A stretch of 64,000 bases of DNA from Deinococcus indicus (GTDB taxonomy: Bacteria > Deinococcota > Deinococci > Deinococcales > Deinococcaceae): contig NZ_NHMK01000020.1 in assembly GCF_002198095.1 (NCBI RefSeq), positions 124,001 through 188,000 of the forward strand, written 5' to 3'. This document shows, in pieces, positions 1 to 11,818 of this stretch (the first letter of the stretch is position 1; each line of letters begins with the position of its first letter). A program made the position numbers and the translations under genes. The notes under the pieces were generated by a model that saw nothing but the letters and a program-made list of their open reading frames with translations, had not been told where the DNA came from and did no database searches.

Positions 1-1
1 A

Positions 2-220
2 GTGCATGATAGCCATATTTTTGACGGGGTTGACCCTCGCCAAGTCAAAACAGCTCTGGTTGTAGCCAAAAGTTTATGTAATGAATATGGAATTCAATAC
101 ATCGTCTGTCTCAACTCAGACCAATTAGAGGACCAGGAATCTTACCAACAAGAAATCGTTCAACCGATTCTCTACGATCATGTGGACGATGGCGGACTGT
201 TCGGCTTCCGCTTCAACTGA
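2..220 (+). CDS. DUF2326 protein, C-terminal end (partial)
   Basis: This is the last 72 codons of a longer protein cut by the window edge; the first GTG is probably internal. It opens with HDSHIFDGVDPRQ and later has YIVCLNSDQL, the pattern I associate with the C-terminus of DUF2326 proteins, which are SMC/RecN-like ATPase partners in ABC-three-component conflict systems. The stretch is clearly more AT-rich than the genes to its right, which suggests horizontal origin. It stops 3 nt before the start of a serine recombinase, so both are probably cargo of the same integrated element. The family call is from motif memory; the conflict-system role is inferred. Confidence 0.6.
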   Translation: MHDSHIFDGVDPRQVKTALVVAKSLCNEYGIQYIVCLNSDQLEDQESYQQEIVQPILYDHVDDGGLFGFRFN

Positions 221-223
221 TCT

Positions 224-1612
224 GTGAATAGCATGCTGGGGCACACCCTCCCTGCTGCCATCTACCTCCGTGTCTCCGGCAAGCTGCAAGCCGGGCCTGA
301 CCGGTTCGGCTTGCAGTCCCAGGAGCACGAGTGCCGGGCGTACGCGGCCCGCCTGGGCCTGTCAGTGGCGCGGGTGTACGTGGACCAGATCACGGGTGTC
401 AGTGACGACCGGGAGCAGTTCCAGCAGTTGCTACGGGATGCGGAGGCTTACAGCGCCGTGATCCTGGGCGTGCAGGACCGCCTGGCGCGCAATGTGCCCC
501 TCAGTTACATGATGCTCGAGGCGTTACAGGCGGTCGGCCTGCAGGTGCACAGCGCCGGCGAAGGCCGCCTTGACCTGGAAGACGACACGAACGCCCTGGG
601 CTTCGGGATCCGGGCGGTGATCGCCGACCAAGAACGCCGGCGGATCACCAAGCGCATGTACGGCGGGAAGCTCGCGAAGGTGCGGGCGGGTCAGCCGGTG
701 GCGCCCATCCGCGCCTACGGGTGGAAGGATGGCCGTCCGGATCCGGAGACCGCGCCGCGGCTGCGATGGATCTTCGAGCAGATGGAAACGCAGGGCGCGA
801 ACCAGGTCATTTACACCCTAGAAGCGGAGGGCGTCCCCTCCCCTGCTGGCAGGCCGCGGTGGACGAAAACGACCCTGCTGAAGATCATCGGGAATCCGGT
901 GTACAAGGGCGAGTACGGGTTCGCCCGGAAGGGGGAGCGGCTGACCATCCCCGTGGAGCCGCTGGTGACACCGGAGCAGTGGGAGCGGGTGAACGCGGCC
1001 GTGCACGCCAGGCACCGCAACCAGGGGCGCGCGGGAACGCAGGCGCACATCTACCAGCTGCAGGGCGTGGCCCGCTGCGGTCGCTGCGGCAGCGTGATCA
1101 CCAGCACGGGCGTGCAGCAACTGAAGAGTGGGGAGAAGCTGCGGTACTACTACTGCCGGGGCACCCTGCGCATCGAGGGCGCCCACTGCGAGCACCGCAC
1201 CTACTACCGGATTGAGGACGTGCACGCTGTCATAGAGGACGCCCTGACGGCGCTGGCACAGGACGACAGGGCGGTCATGCAGGCCGTGCAGGCACCAGCA
1301 CCCACCCCGCGTACCCAGGACGGCGCGCTGGCCCGCCTGGACGCCGAGTGGGACCGCTGGAAGGGTGCCCTGCGCGCCGGGGCCATCACGCCGGAGGAGC
1401 TGGCCACCGAACGCCGCCGCATCGATGCCACCCGCGCCCGACTGCTTGAGGTTCCGGCGGCCGCGCCGGCCCTCGACGTGAAAGCGTGGCAGGCCGCCCT
1501 GCTCGAACAGCGGGCGAACCTGCCACTAGGGCAAGCGTTACGGGCGGCCGGGATCACGGTGCTGCTGGACGTGGGCGGCGCTGTGACATTCAAAATTCGG
1601 GGAAGCGGCTAG
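224..1612 (+). CDS. Large serine recombinase / integrase
   Basis: Site-specific DNA recombinase of the large serine family, 462 aa. The resolvase domain (about 10-150) starts with AIYLRVSGK, which places the nucleophile at Ser18, and has the DRLARN motif at 85-90. A recombinase domain (about 165-260) follows, then a zinc ribbon with Cys285, Cys288, Cys311 and Cys322, and a C-terminal coiled segment. The GTG start is 3 nt after the preceding stop; an ATG at 233 is an equally good start and keeps the catalytic domain. The gene is GC-rich, unlike its left neighbour. Its TAG stop overlaps the probable -10 box of miaB, so the attachment site of the element very likely lies at this junction. The orientation, with the 3' end toward the chromosome, is common for element-terminal integrases. 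Confidence 0.92.
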   Translation: MNSMLGHTLPAAIYLRVSGKLQAGPDRFGLQSQEHECRAYAARLGLSVARVYVDQITGVSDDREQFQQLLRDAEAYSAVILGVQDRLARNVPLSYMMLEALQAVGLQVHSAGEGRLDLEDDTNALGFGIRAVIADQERRRITKRMYGGKLAKVRAGQPVAPIRAYGWKDGRPDPETAPRLRWIFEQMETQGANQVIYTLEAEGVPSPAGRPRWTKTTLLKIIGNPVYKGEYGFARKGERLTIPVEPLVTPEQWERVNAAVHARHRNQGRAGTQAHIYQLQGVARCGRCGSVITSTGVQQLKSGEKLRYYYCRGTLRIEGAHCEHRTYYRIEDVHAVIEDALTALAQDDRAVMQAVQAPAPTPRTQDGALARLDAEWDRWKGALRAGAITPEELATERRRIDATRARLLEVPAAAPALDVKAWQAALLEQRANLPLGQALRAAGITVLLDVGGAVTFKIRGSG

Positions 1613-1615
1613 AAT
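1610..1615 (+). promoter_or_regulatory. Putative -10 box (TAGAAT) for miaB
   Basis: TAGAAT overlaps the recombinase stop codon and lies 7 nt before an ATG, the spacing seen at leaderless starts elsewhere in this window. No convincing -35 is visible. If real, miaB transcription starts inside the junction with the mobile element. Confidence 0.45.
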
Positions 1616-1622
1616 TCCGGCC

Positions 1623-1661
1623 ATGCTGTCTTTCGCTTTCACCACAACTGGAGTTCTATAA
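1623..1661 (+). CDS. Possible 12-codon leader peptide before miaB
   Basis: An ATG 7 nt after a TAGAAT box opens a 12-codon frame ([12 protein letters not shown]) that ends 1 nt before the GTG start of miaB. It could be a leaderless-translated leader that delivers ribosomes to miaB, or simply a 5' UTR. There is no codon-usage evidence at this length. Confidence 0.3.
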   Translation: MLSFAFTTTGVL

Positions 1662-1662
1662 A

Positions 1663-3042
<1,380 letters not shown>

Positions 3043-3058
3043 CCCGCCCGCACCACAC

Positions 3059-3088
3059 GGCCCACCCCGGCACGTCCGGCGGTGGGCC
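3059..3088. other. Hairpin after miaB
   Basis: GGCCCACC pairs with GGTGGGCC around a 14-nt loop. There is no U-run, so if it ends miaB transcription it is not a classical intrinsic terminator. Confidence 0.4.
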
Positions 3089-3182
3089 GCCCCCTTACCC
3101 TGCCACGCCGGATTCACGGAACTGAAGGTTTCCTCAGCGGCCCGTCACACCCGGATCAGACTGAACGGTCAGAGTGAGAGCC

Positions 3183-3758
3183 ATGAAGAAAGTTCTGGTA
3201 GCGGCAGTCGGCCTGAGCGGAATCCTCGCAGCGTGCGGAAGCGCCGGCATCGCCCCCGACGGCAGCGGAAGCGGTTTCATCCAAGAGATGCGAACCGAAT
3301 ACAAGCTGGGAAATACTTTCGTTGCCTGCAACAATACTAGTGGCAATGGAGTTCGTAATGCTCAGACACAGGTGGGGGTGCGCTTTGTCCTCTCCGGAGG
3401 TATTAGCACCGTCGATGTCCAGCTTAAGGGTGTGAACACGAGCCAGTACGACAACAACTTCAAGGCCACGTTCAAGAACGAGGAACTGGAAAAAATTGAT
3501 ACCAACACCTACCGGGCGCTATTCAATGCGAACTCGACCACTGGCCCGCTTCTGCCCCAGTCGATTATCGTTAGGCCCGCACCCGTCAAGGTAAAGACAG
3601 TTACAGCATCCAATCAGGTTGGAGAATTCTATGCAGCTCTGACTGTTAATACCGGCACAGCTTCCTACTCCTTTGATGGGAACGGACGTCCGCTAGGTTA
3701 TCGTGTCCCCGTGTACAGCAACTGCACCGTGACGGGCGAAACGGGCGAGAACGTCTGA
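3183..3758 (+). CDS. Lipoprotein of unknown function (tandem copy 1)
   Basis: Secreted lipoprotein of 191 aa. It begins MKKVLVAAVGLSGILAAC, a type II signal peptide with the lipobox LAAC, so lipidation is expected at Cys18. I recognise no domain in the rest, which is beta-rich by appearance with one further pair of cysteines. The ATG is preferred over a GTG 9 nt upstream because it gives a canonical signal peptide. The leader region and first codons match those of the next gene, so the two look like an old tandem duplication that has diverged in the mature part. An intrinsic terminator follows. Confidence 0.75.
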   Translation: MKKVLVAAVGLSGILAACGSAGIAPDGSGSGFIQEMRTEYKLGNTFVACNNTSGNGVRNAQTQVGVRFVLSGGISTVDVQLKGVNTSQYDNNFKATFKNEELEKIDTNTYRALFNANSTTGPLLPQSIIVRPAPVKVKTVTASNQVGEFYAALTVNTGTASYSFDGNGRPLGYRVPVYSNCTVTGETGENV

Positions 3759-3779
3759 TCGCCTGACCTGTCCACACCG

Positions 3780-3806
3780 GCCCCTGCTTCGTGCGGGGGC
3801 TTTTGT
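3780..3806 (+). terminator. Rho-independent terminator
   Basis: Stem GCCCCTGC/GCGGGGGC with a 5-nt loop followed by TTTTG, 21 nt after the first lipoprotein gene. Confidence 0.8.
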
Positions 3807-3871
3807 CTGTTCTCAGGTTCGCTGAGGAGTTCATCACATCCCGGTCAGGTTCGGGGGGCACAGTGAGAGTC

Positions 3872-4420
3872 ATGAAGAAACTGGCGTTGGCGGCAATCGG
3901 GTTGACGGGCATCCTGGCGAGTTGCGGAGTGACGGTGGTGGTCGGCACTTCCGATCCCGTGCGGAATTTCCGCCTGCTTTCGTATCAGAGCCAGTACACG
4001 CTGCCGTCTGATTACGTGGACACGGCGACGGGAACGCGTTACCCGAAAGGGACTTCGATCATCTGCGACAACTGGAACACGCGCCTGAGCGTGACGCTCG
4101 ACTGGGACGGTACGGTTGATCTGGTGGGTGCGCGTCTGGTGGGTCGGGATTCCGGGCAGACACGCACGGTCTACTCGGCACCACTGGGGGATATGTACTC
4201 GGATTCTCCCTCTGTGTTCGAGTTCGTGGTCGGCCCGAACACTGCGCCTCTGAGCGTGGGGAAAGGCGGCATCAGCGCGCAGGCAATCGTGGTGACGCCC
4301 GTGAATACGTTCACGGTCAAGGGGGCGACGTTCGTGGACGTGCAGGCGCAGTCGTCGGACGGTACGGTCAGTCCGGTGCGTCAGAGCGTGCAGGCGCTTC
4401 CTGTGGCGAACTGCTCCTGA
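3872..4420 (+). CDS. Lipoprotein of unknown function (tandem copy 2)
   Basis: Secreted lipoprotein of 182 aa beginning MKKLALAAIGLTGILASC, a lipobox signal peptide with Cys18 as the lipidated residue. It is a paralogue of the preceding gene by its signal peptide and by the shared upstream segment ending in gtgaga-gt/cc-atgaagaaa. The mature domain is not recognised. A longer frame starting at 3791 would add a non-signal N-terminus and is rejected. Its TGA stop is exactly the left flank of a MITE-like repeat, so the 3' UTR has been replaced by that insertion. Confidence 0.75.
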   Translation: MKKLALAAIGLTGILASCGVTVVVGTSDPVRNFRLLSYQSQYTLPSDYVDTATGTRYPKGTSIICDNWNTRLSVTLDWDGTVDLVGARLVGRDSGQTRTVYSAPLGDMYSDSPSVFEFVVGPNTAPLSVGKGGISAQAIVVTPVNTFTVKGATFVDVQAQSSDGTVSPVRQSVQALPVANCS

Positions 4421-4575
4421 TACGGACTCCGATTGAATGGGCTGCACAGCCCGTTCAATCCGAGCGGATGCGACTCGGAGAGCTGCCCCGCAGAGAAGGA
4501 GAGAGACGGGTTCCGGACGTGGAGCTGGCAATCCGGTGACGTTCCGGATTGTCGGCGAAACAAACGGAATCCGTA
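4421..4575 (+). repeat. MITE-like repeat, copy 1 (155 bp)
   Basis: The element begins TACGGACTCCG and ends CGGAATCCGTA, giving imperfect terminal inverted repeats. An internal hairpin (ATTGAATGGGC/GCCCGTTCAAT) lies near the left end. It is flanked by TGA on both sides, the left TGA being the stop codon of the lipoprotein gene. Two further copies lie at 15045 (inverted) and 20988. It has no coding capacity. Confidence 0.88.
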
Positions 4576-4594
4576 TGAGTTCTGAACGGTGAAG

Positions 4595-4625
4595 GCCGCC
4601 CCCACCAGTCAACGGTGGGGGCGGC
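4595..4625. terminator. Strong hairpin between convergent genes
   Basis: GCCGCCCCCACC pairs with GGTGGGGGCGGC around a 7-nt loop. It lies between the lipoprotein (plus) and the dioxygenase (minus) and could serve both strands. Confidence 0.65.
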
Positions 4626-4639
4626 TCTGTCGTGGGTGT

Positions 4640-5590
4640 TCAGTTGAGGGGGGTGAGGCCGGCTTCGATCTGGGCGCGGCGGGGTTCGAGGAACGGGGCG
4701 AGGATCAGCGTTTCGCCTAAGCGGTCGGGGTGTTCGTCGACGGTGAAGCCGGGGCCGTCGGTGGCGAGTTCGATCAGGATGCCCTGCGGTTCGCGGTAGT
4801 AGATGCTGTGGAACCAGTGGCGGTCCACTTCGCCGCTGGTGCGCAGGCCCAGGCTGGTCAGGTGGGTGTTCCAGTCGTGGTACTGGTCGTCCTGGACGCG
4901 CAGGGCGATGTGGTGGACGCCGCCGGCGCCGGGGCGGGCGGGGGGCAGGGCGGGGTCGATGCGCAGGTGCAGTTCGGCGTGCGGGCCGCCTTCCTGCATG
5001 GCGTAGACGTGGATGGTGCGCGTGGGTTGTTCGGGGTCGGGGTACGTGCCGGCGGGGGTCATGTGGTAGGCGCGTTCGAGGACGCGGGTGGTGGGGAACA
5101 GGTTCGGGAGGGTCAGTTCGCTGGGGCCGAGGCCGTGAATCTGTTTGTCGGTGGGGATGGTGCTGCCTGCCCAGGGGGTGCCGTGCGGGCCGCCCTGCAC
5201 GAGGCTGAGGCGCTGGCCTTCGGGGTCGCTGAAGTCCAGGTGGGGGCGGCCGTGGCGGGTGGTGGGGGTGACGGTCAGGCCGTGGGCGCTGAGGTGGGCG
5301 TGCCACCAGTCGAGGGTGCCGTCGGGGATGCGGAGGCTGGTGCGGGTGACGCTGTTGTTGCCGGGTTGTTCGGGTGGGACGGGCCACTGGAAGAAGGTGA
5401 GGTCGCTGCCGGGGGTGCCGGCGCTGTCGGCGAAGAAGAGGTGGTAGGCGGTGACGTCGTCCTGGTTGACGGTTTTCTTGACGAGTCTCATGCCGAGGAC
5501 GCCGGTGTAGAACTGGAGGTTGGCGCGGGCGTCGGCGGTGACGGCGGTGACGTGGTGCAGGCCGTGCGGGGTGAGGGGCGTGGTGGTCAT
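4640..5590 (-). CDS. Ring-cleaving dioxygenase, VOC/glyoxalase family
   Basis: Two-domain vicinal-oxygen-chelate enzyme, 316 aa, most like the MhqA/MhqO class of ring-cleaving dioxygenases that open hydroquinone-type rings with Fe(II). The N-terminal domain begins GLHHVTAVTAD and the second domain has GVHHIALRVQDD and GILIELATD, which supply the usual His and Glu metal ligands. The ATG is chosen because TAGAAT lies 6 nt upstream, a leaderless start; a GTG two codons earlier lies between the box and the ATG. It is a single-gene unit. The substrate cannot be read from sequence. Confidence 0.85.
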   Translation of the reverse strand: MTTTPLTPHGLHHVTAVTADARANLQFYTGVLGMRLVKKTVNQDDVTAYHLFFADSAGTPGSDLTFFQWPVPPEQPGNNSVTRTSLRIPDGTLDWWHAHLSAHGLTVTPTTRHGRPHLDFSDPEGQRLSLVQGGPHGTPWAGSTIPTDKQIHGLGPSELTLPNLFPTTRVLERAYHMTPAGTYPDPEQPTRTIHVYAMQEGGPHAELHLRIDPALPPARPGAGGVHHIALRVQDDQYHDWNTHLTSLGLRTSGEVDRHWFHSIYYREPQGILIELATDGPGFTVDEHPDRLGETLILAPFLEPRRAQIEAGLTPLN

Positions 5591-5651
5591 ACCCACATTC
5601 TAATTCGTTTGACGTTAAGCGATTGTGACGAGCCGACAGCAGGAGCCACAG

Positions 5652-5704
5652 CCCCCGACCCTCTCCCCTGGGGAGAGAGCGCCCCGAAGGGGCGGGTGAG
5701 GGGT
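5652..5704. repeat. Short palindromic intergenic repeat
   Basis: A CCCGACCCTCTCCCC core followed by hairpins (CTCTCCCC/GGGGAGAG and GCCCC/GGGGC). The core recurs at 19652-19666 between nrdE and nrdF. This resembles the REP-like GACCCTCTCCCC repeats scattered in many bacterial genomes. Confidence 0.6.
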
Positions 5705-5774
5705 CACGACACCCTGCAACAGAAAGCGGGCCGCAGGGTCACCCCCACAGCCCACTTCCTCCTCCCGACGATGC

Positions 5775-6956
5775 TTACAGCACTTCGAACAGACCGGCTG
5801 CGCCCATACCGCCGCCCACGCACATGGTCACGACCACATGCTTGGCGCCCCGGCGTTTGCCTTCCAGCAGGGCGTGCCCGGTCAGGCGGGCGCCGCTCAT
5901 GCCGTAGGGGTGCCCGACGCTGATCGCGCCGCCGTTCACGTTGTACTTGGCGGGGTCGATGCCCAGCGTATCCCGGCAGTACAGGGCCTGCACGGCGAAC
6001 GCCTCGTTCAGTTCCCACAGGTCGATGTCATCGACGCTCAGGCCGTGGCGTTTCAGGAGTTTCGGGACGGCCAGCACGGGACCGATGCCCATCTCGTCGG
6101 GTTCCAGGCCCGCCACGGCGAACCCCTTGAACAGACCCAGCGGGGCCAGTCCACGCTCGCGGGCCATGTCGCCGCTCATGACGACCACGGCGGCCGCGCC
6201 GTCCGACAGTTGCGAGGCGTTCCCGGCGGTGATCACGCCGCCCTCGATGACGGGTTTCAGTTTGCTCAGGCCTTCCAGGGTGGTGTCGGCGCGGTTCCCC
6301 TCGTCGAGGCTCAGCGTGACCTCGCGGGTACTGATCTCGCCCGTGGCCTTGTCCTGCACCTTCATGCGGGCGGTCATGGGCACGATCTCATGCTCGAACA
6401 GCCCGGCCTGCTGGGCCGCCGCCGTCCGCTGCTGGCTCATCAGGGCGTACTCGTCCTGCGCCTCGCGGCTGATGCCGTAGCGCTTGGCGACGATCTCGGC
6501 CGTCTGGAGCATGGGCATGTAGATCTCGGGCTTGTGCTCGGTCAGCCATTCGCCGCGCAGGCGGTACTGGTTAGCGTGCTCGTTCTGCGTCAGGCTGATG
6601 CTTTCCAGGCCGCCCGCCACGAACGCGTCGCCCTGACCGGCCATCACGTGGTTCGCGGCCAGCGCGATGGTGTTCAGGCCGCTGGAGCAGAAGCGGTTCA
6701 CGGTCACGCCGGACACGCTGACCGGGAATCCGGCGCGCAGCGCGATCTGCCGGGCGATGTTGCTGCCGGTCGCGCCTTCCGGGTTCCCGGCGCCCATGAT
6801 CACGTCCTCGATCTCGGACGGGTCGATCCCGGCCCGCTGCACGGCGTGCAGAACAGCGTGCGCGCCGATGTCGGAGCCGTGCGTGTCGTTCAGGAAACCC
6901 CGGTAGGCCTTGCCGATGGGGGTGCGGGCAGTGGAAACGATGACAGCTTCTTTCAT
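5775..6956 (-). CDS. Acetyl-CoA acyltransferase (thiolase)
   Basis: Thiolase of 393 aa that cleaves 3-ketoacyl-CoA with CoA in the last step of beta-oxidation, or condenses acetyl-CoA. The nucleophile Cys90 sits in NRFCSSGLN, the catalytic His in [11 protein letters not shown], and the second catalytic Cys in [11 protein letters not shown]. The ATG has AAGGAG 7 nt upstream; a longer frame to 6995 is not supported. The gene lies 99 nt downstream of a FadB-type multifunctional enzyme on the same strand, so the pair forms a beta-oxidation operon. Substrate length preference (FadA or AtoB-like) cannot be decided here. Confidence 0.93.
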   Translation of the reverse strand: MKEAVIVSTARTPIGKAYRGFLNDTHGSDIGAHAVLHAVQRAGIDPSEIEDVIMGAGNPEGATGSNIARQIALRAGFPVSVSGVTVNRFCSSGLNTIALAANHVMAGQGDAFVAGGLESISLTQNEHANQYRLRGEWLTEHKPEIYMPMLQTAEIVAKRYGISREAQDEYALMSQQRTAAAQQAGLFEHEIVPMTARMKVQDKATGEISTREVTLSLDEGNRADTTLEGLSKLKPVIEGGVITAGNASQLSDGAAAVVVMSGDMARERGLAPLGLFKGFAVAGLEPDEMGIGPVLAVPKLLKRHGLSVDDIDLWELNEAFAVQALYCRDTLGIDPAKYNVNGGAISVGHPYGMSGARLTGHALLEGKRRGAKHVVVTMCVGGGMGAAGLFEVL

Positions 6957-7008
6957 GGTCGAACTCCTTGCTGGTGGGGGCGGTCGCCCCTGCATGTGCT
7001 TTGAACAG

Positions 7009-7043
7009 GTCCGCCCTGGCCTTTCCGGTGGGGCCGGGCGGAC
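7009..7043 (-). other. Intercistronic hairpin between fadB and thiolase
   Basis: GTCCGCCC pairs perfectly with GGGCGGAC around a 19-nt loop in the 99-nt gap. There is no U-run, so it is more likely an mRNA-stability or partial-attenuation element than a full terminator. Confidence 0.4.
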
Positions 7044-7055
7044 CGGGGGGTTACT

Positions 7056-9158
<2,103 letters not shown>

Positions 9159-9165
9159 GGTAGGG

Positions 9166-9171
9166 CCTCCT
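9166..9171 (-). promoter_or_regulatory. Ribosome binding site of fadB (AGGAGG)
   Basis: A perfect AGGAGG, 7 nt before the GTG, which fixes the start of the fadB-type gene. Confidence 0.8.
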
Positions 9172-9235
9172 GATGGGTGGGGGGTGGGTTGTGGTTCGGC
9201 CCCTAGCTTTTCACGATTCCTGAACCCGGTCAAAC

Positions 9236-9264
9236 ACGTTGACGTTCAAGGTGTACGTCAACGT
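9236..9264. promoter_or_regulatory. Perfect 10-bp inverted repeat, putative operator
   Basis: ACGTTGACGT and ACGTCAACGT are separated by 9 bp in the intergenic region between the divergent fadB-type and quinone oxidoreductase genes. It lies just upstream of the TATGCT -10 box of the oxidoreductase. A repressor of the TetR or MarR type that responds to acyl-CoA or quinones would fit, but the binding protein is not in the window. Confidence 0.55.
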
Positions 9265-9287
9265 TCACTTTCGGGGTGACAGTCGGG

Positions 9288-9293
9288 TATGCT
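9288..9293 (+). promoter_or_regulatory. Leaderless -10 box (TATGCT)
   Basis: TATGCT lies 7 nt before the ATG of the quinone oxidoreductase gene. The spacing implies an mRNA starting at or next to the start codon. Confidence 0.55.
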
Positions 9294-9300
9294 GCGGGTC

Positions 9301-10290
9301 ATGAGTGAATCCATGAAGGCCATCCGGGTCGAACGACTCGGCCCCCCAGACGTGATGGAACTCCAGGACGTCCCCGCCCCCACCCCCGGCCCCGGCGAGG
9401 TCCGCATCGAGGTCGAGGCGGTCGGCATCAACTTCGCGGACGTCCTGAGTGTCGCCGGGGAGTACCTGACCCGCACCCGCGTGCCGTACACGCCGGGCAT
9501 GGAATTCGCCGGAATCGTCGAATCCCTCGGCGAGGGCGTCACGGGCGTGCAGGTCGGGCAGCGGGTGGCCGCGCTGGGCGGCAGCGGCGCCCTGGCCCGT
9601 TACTCGGTCGTGAACGCCGCCGGGCTGATCCCCGTCCCGGAGAACCTGAGCGGCGCGCAGGCCGCCGCGTTCCCCGTGTCGTACTTCACCGCGTACCACG
9701 GCCTGAAAACCCTGGGGCGCGGCGTGGAAGGCGAGTGGGTGCTCGTGCAGGCCGCCGCCGGGGCGCTCGGCACCGCCAGCATCCAGCTCGCCAAAGCGAT
9801 GGGCATGCACGTGATCGCGCTGGCCAGCACCGAAGAGAAACTCGCGCTGGCCCGCGACCTGGGCGCCGACGTGACCATCCTCCAGGACGACCCGGACCGC
9901 GTGCAGAAAGTCCGTGACGCGGCCGGCGGGAAGGGCGTGCCCCTGATCCTGGAAGTCGTGGGCGGCAAACGCTTCCAGGAGAGCCTGGACATGGCCGCCC
10001 CGCAGGGCCGGATCATCGTGATCGGGAACGCCAGCCGCGAGCAGGCGAACCTGCGCCCCGTGGAACTCATGAAACGCAACCTGACCGTCACGGGCCTGTG
10101 GCTGACCAGCCTGATGAACGACCGCGCCGCGACCATGCAGGCCGCGCAGGCGCTGGCCGGACTGGTCGGGAGCGGGAAGGTCACGCCGCAGGTCGGCCCG
10201 ACCTACGCCCTGGCCGACAGCGCCCGCGCCTTCCAGGACCTGCTGGACCGCAAGACGACCGGCAAGGTCATCATCGAACCCGCCCGCTGA
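9301..10290 (+). CDS. Quinone oxidoreductase / zinc-type alcohol dehydrogenase family (MDR)
   Basis: Medium-chain dehydrogenase/reductase of 329 aa, NADPH-dependent by family. The GroES-like N-terminus has GPGEVRIEVEAVGINFADVL and the Rossmann domain has the fingerprint VQAAAGALGTASIQLAKAMG. I see no catalytic-zinc cysteine cluster, which favours a quinone oxidoreductase over an alcohol dehydrogenase. The ATG is chosen because TATGCT lies 7 nt upstream; an ATG 12 nt downstream is possible. It is transcribed divergently from the beta-oxidation genes and shares a putative operator with them. A terminator follows directly. Confidence 0.88.
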   Translation: MSESMKAIRVERLGPPDVMELQDVPAPTPGPGEVRIEVEAVGINFADVLSVAGEYLTRTRVPYTPGMEFAGIVESLGEGVTGVQVGQRVAALGGSGALARYSVVNAAGLIPVPENLSGAQAAAFPVSYFTAYHGLKTLGRGVEGEWVLVQAAAGALGTASIQLAKAMGMHVIALASTEEKLALARDLGADVTILQDDPDRVQKVRDAAGGKGVPLILEVVGGKRFQESLDMAAPQGRIIVIGNASREQANLRPVELMKRNLTVTGLWLTSLMNDRAATMQAAQALAGLVGSGKVTPQVGPTYALADSARAFQDLLDRKTTGKVIIEPAR

Positions 10291-10309
10291 CCCCACCCTC
10301 CCCTGCCGA

Positions 10310-10344
10310 CCGCCACCCCGCCCACGCGGCCAGTGGCGGTTTTT
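10310..10344 (+). terminator. Rho-independent terminator
   Basis: CCGCCAC/GTGGCGG stem followed by TTTTT, about 20 nt after the quinone oxidoreductase gene. Confidence 0.8.
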
Positions 10345-10561
10345 CGCGTGCCGTACTGCGCGGCAGCGGCTCCACCCGACCGGGACGGGCGAACCTGACC
10401 GCCAGCCGATCACGGTCCGGTCATGGTGTGCACGGCAGCATGCCCAGGCAGGGGCGTCCGCTAACGGCGCATTAACGCCCCGGCGGGCAGACTTGGACAC
10501 GCCACTGCCCGTTCCCACCCCCGGCCGCTCACCGCGCCGCCTGACCCTGGAGGTTCCTGCC

Positions 10562-11770
10562 ATGCCCGCCACCCCCCCCACCCGGCCCGCCTGCCTGCCA
10601 TCCCACCGGCCGCCCGGCCGTTCCCTGGTGACGCGGGTGGTGATCGTGGGGAGCGGCCCGGCCGGTCTGGCCGCGTACCGGGCGATCCTGCGTGCCTGCG
10701 GGCGGGCGGTGCGCAGCGGCGAACTGCACCTGAGCGTGATCAGCGACACGCCGGACTTCCGCGCGCCCGGCCTGAACGCCGACGTGCTGGCCGGGCACCT
10801 GCCAGCAGAGGCCAACCGCACGCCCCTGCGTCGGCTGCTGCCACGCGCGACCGTGCTGGTGGGCCGCGTGACACAGGCGGACCTGACCATGCAGCGCCTG
10901 CAGGTGAGCCGCGCCGATCACGACCCGTACTGGGTGGGGTTCGATCACCTGATCCTCAGCGAGGCCCGCCCGGACTTCCGGACCGGCCCGCTCGCCGCGC
11001 ACCTCGAGGCCCGTCAGGCGGCCCGCCTCACTGTGCTGGACAGCGACGGGACCGGGGTGGAACTGGCCCTCGCCGCGTGCGAGCGGCAGCGGCGACACGC
11101 CCCGGCACGTGCGCCGCTCAGCGTGACCCTGCTGTGCAGTGGCGAGTTGCCCGGCGGGCGGCCGGGCGGGCCTTCACCCGTGCGGGCGGCGCTGGCGGCG
11201 GCCGGGGTGACCGCGCACGAACTGACGCGCGCCGTCCACACCGCGAGCGACGGGGTGCGTGACCAGTACGGCCGGCTGCACCCGTCGGACCTGACCGTGA
11301 CGGCCGACGCCGCGCCGCCCGTCCTGCCCGGCACGGACAGCCTGCCGCGCGACGGGCAGGGGTTCCTGCTGACCGACGCGACCCTGCGCGTGCCGGACCC
11401 CGCGAACGTCTGGGCGGTCCGCACGGCGGCGCAGGGGGATCACGCCGGGAGGAACGTGGCCCGCGCCCTGCGCCGCCGCGAGGCGCGGCCCGTCCCGGAC
11501 GGCCAGTGGACGGCGCGCAGCGTGCGCCTGGGCCACTGGAACGCCGTGACGCACCTGCACGCCCCGCCACCGCTGACCGGGGCGGGGCACCTGCACCTGA
11601 TCCTGCGGGGACGGCTGGGCTGGCTGGCGCGGACGCTGCTGCTCGGCGCGGCCCTGCCCCGCCCGGCCGAGCGGCTGCGGGTCGCGCTGGCCCTGCTGCG
11701 CCCCGCCCCACCCGCCCGACCGGACACGCCGGCCGCGCCCCGCACCACCGACCAACCCACCCCGGTCTGA
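10562..11770 (+). CDS. FAD-dependent pyridine nucleotide oxidoreductase (NDH-2-like)
   Basis: Predicted flavoprotein of 402 aa. A dinucleotide-binding motif, VVIVGSGPAGLAAYRAI, lies at about 28-44, and a C-terminal SVRLGHWNAVTHLH-type segment follows. The general layout resembles type II NADH dehydrogenases and other FAD/NAD(P)-dependent oxidoreductases, but the second nucleotide-binding motif is weak. No CxxC redox pair is evident, which argues against a disulphide reductase. The ATG is chosen for the GGAGG 8 nt upstream. It is monocistronic, convergent with the next gene, and followed by a shared hairpin. The electron acceptor is unknown. Confidence 0.65.
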   Translation: MPATPPTRPACLPSHRPPGRSLVTRVVIVGSGPAGLAAYRAILRACGRAVRSGELHLSVISDTPDFRAPGLNADVLAGHLPAEANRTPLRRLLPRATVLVGRVTQADLTMQRLQVSRADHDPYWVGFDHLILSEARPDFRTGPLAAHLEARQAARLTVLDSDGTGVELALAACERQRRHAPARAPLSVTLLCSGELPGGRPGGPSPVRAALAAAGVTAHELTRAVHTASDGVRDQYGRLHPSDLTVTADAAPPVLPGTDSLPRDGQGFLLTDATLRVPDPANVWAVRTAAQGDHAGRNVARALRRREARPVPDGQWTARSVRLGHWNAVTHLHAPPPLTGAGHLHLILRGRLGWLARTLLLGAALPRPAERLRVALALLRPAPPARPDTPAAPRTTDQPTPV

Positions 11771-11771
11771 A

Positions 11772-11802
11772 CCGGCCCCCGCCCACGCGGGAAGGGGGCC
11801 GG
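11772..11802. terminator. Hairpin between convergent genes
   Basis: CCGGCCCCC pairs with GGGGGCCGG around a 13-nt loop, between convergent genes. There is no clear U-run on either strand. Confidence 0.55.
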
Positions 11803-11818
11803 GCACAGCAGGGCGCGC

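Noticed and set aside
224..1612. The serine recombinase as integrase of the prophage at 29-64 kb
   Set aside because: About 24 kb of core chromosome, including miaB, nrdEF and polA, separates them; the recombinase belongs to an element extending left of the window.
1486..1662. A 59-codon N-terminal extension of MiaB
   Set aside because: It overlaps the recombinase gene, and homologous MiaB proteins begin at the [10 protein letters not shown] position.
4421..4605. Short open frames within the three repeats that look alike
   Set aside because: They are similar only because the repeats are; frames are not conserved in length, start codons differ and terminal inverted repeats explain the sequence.
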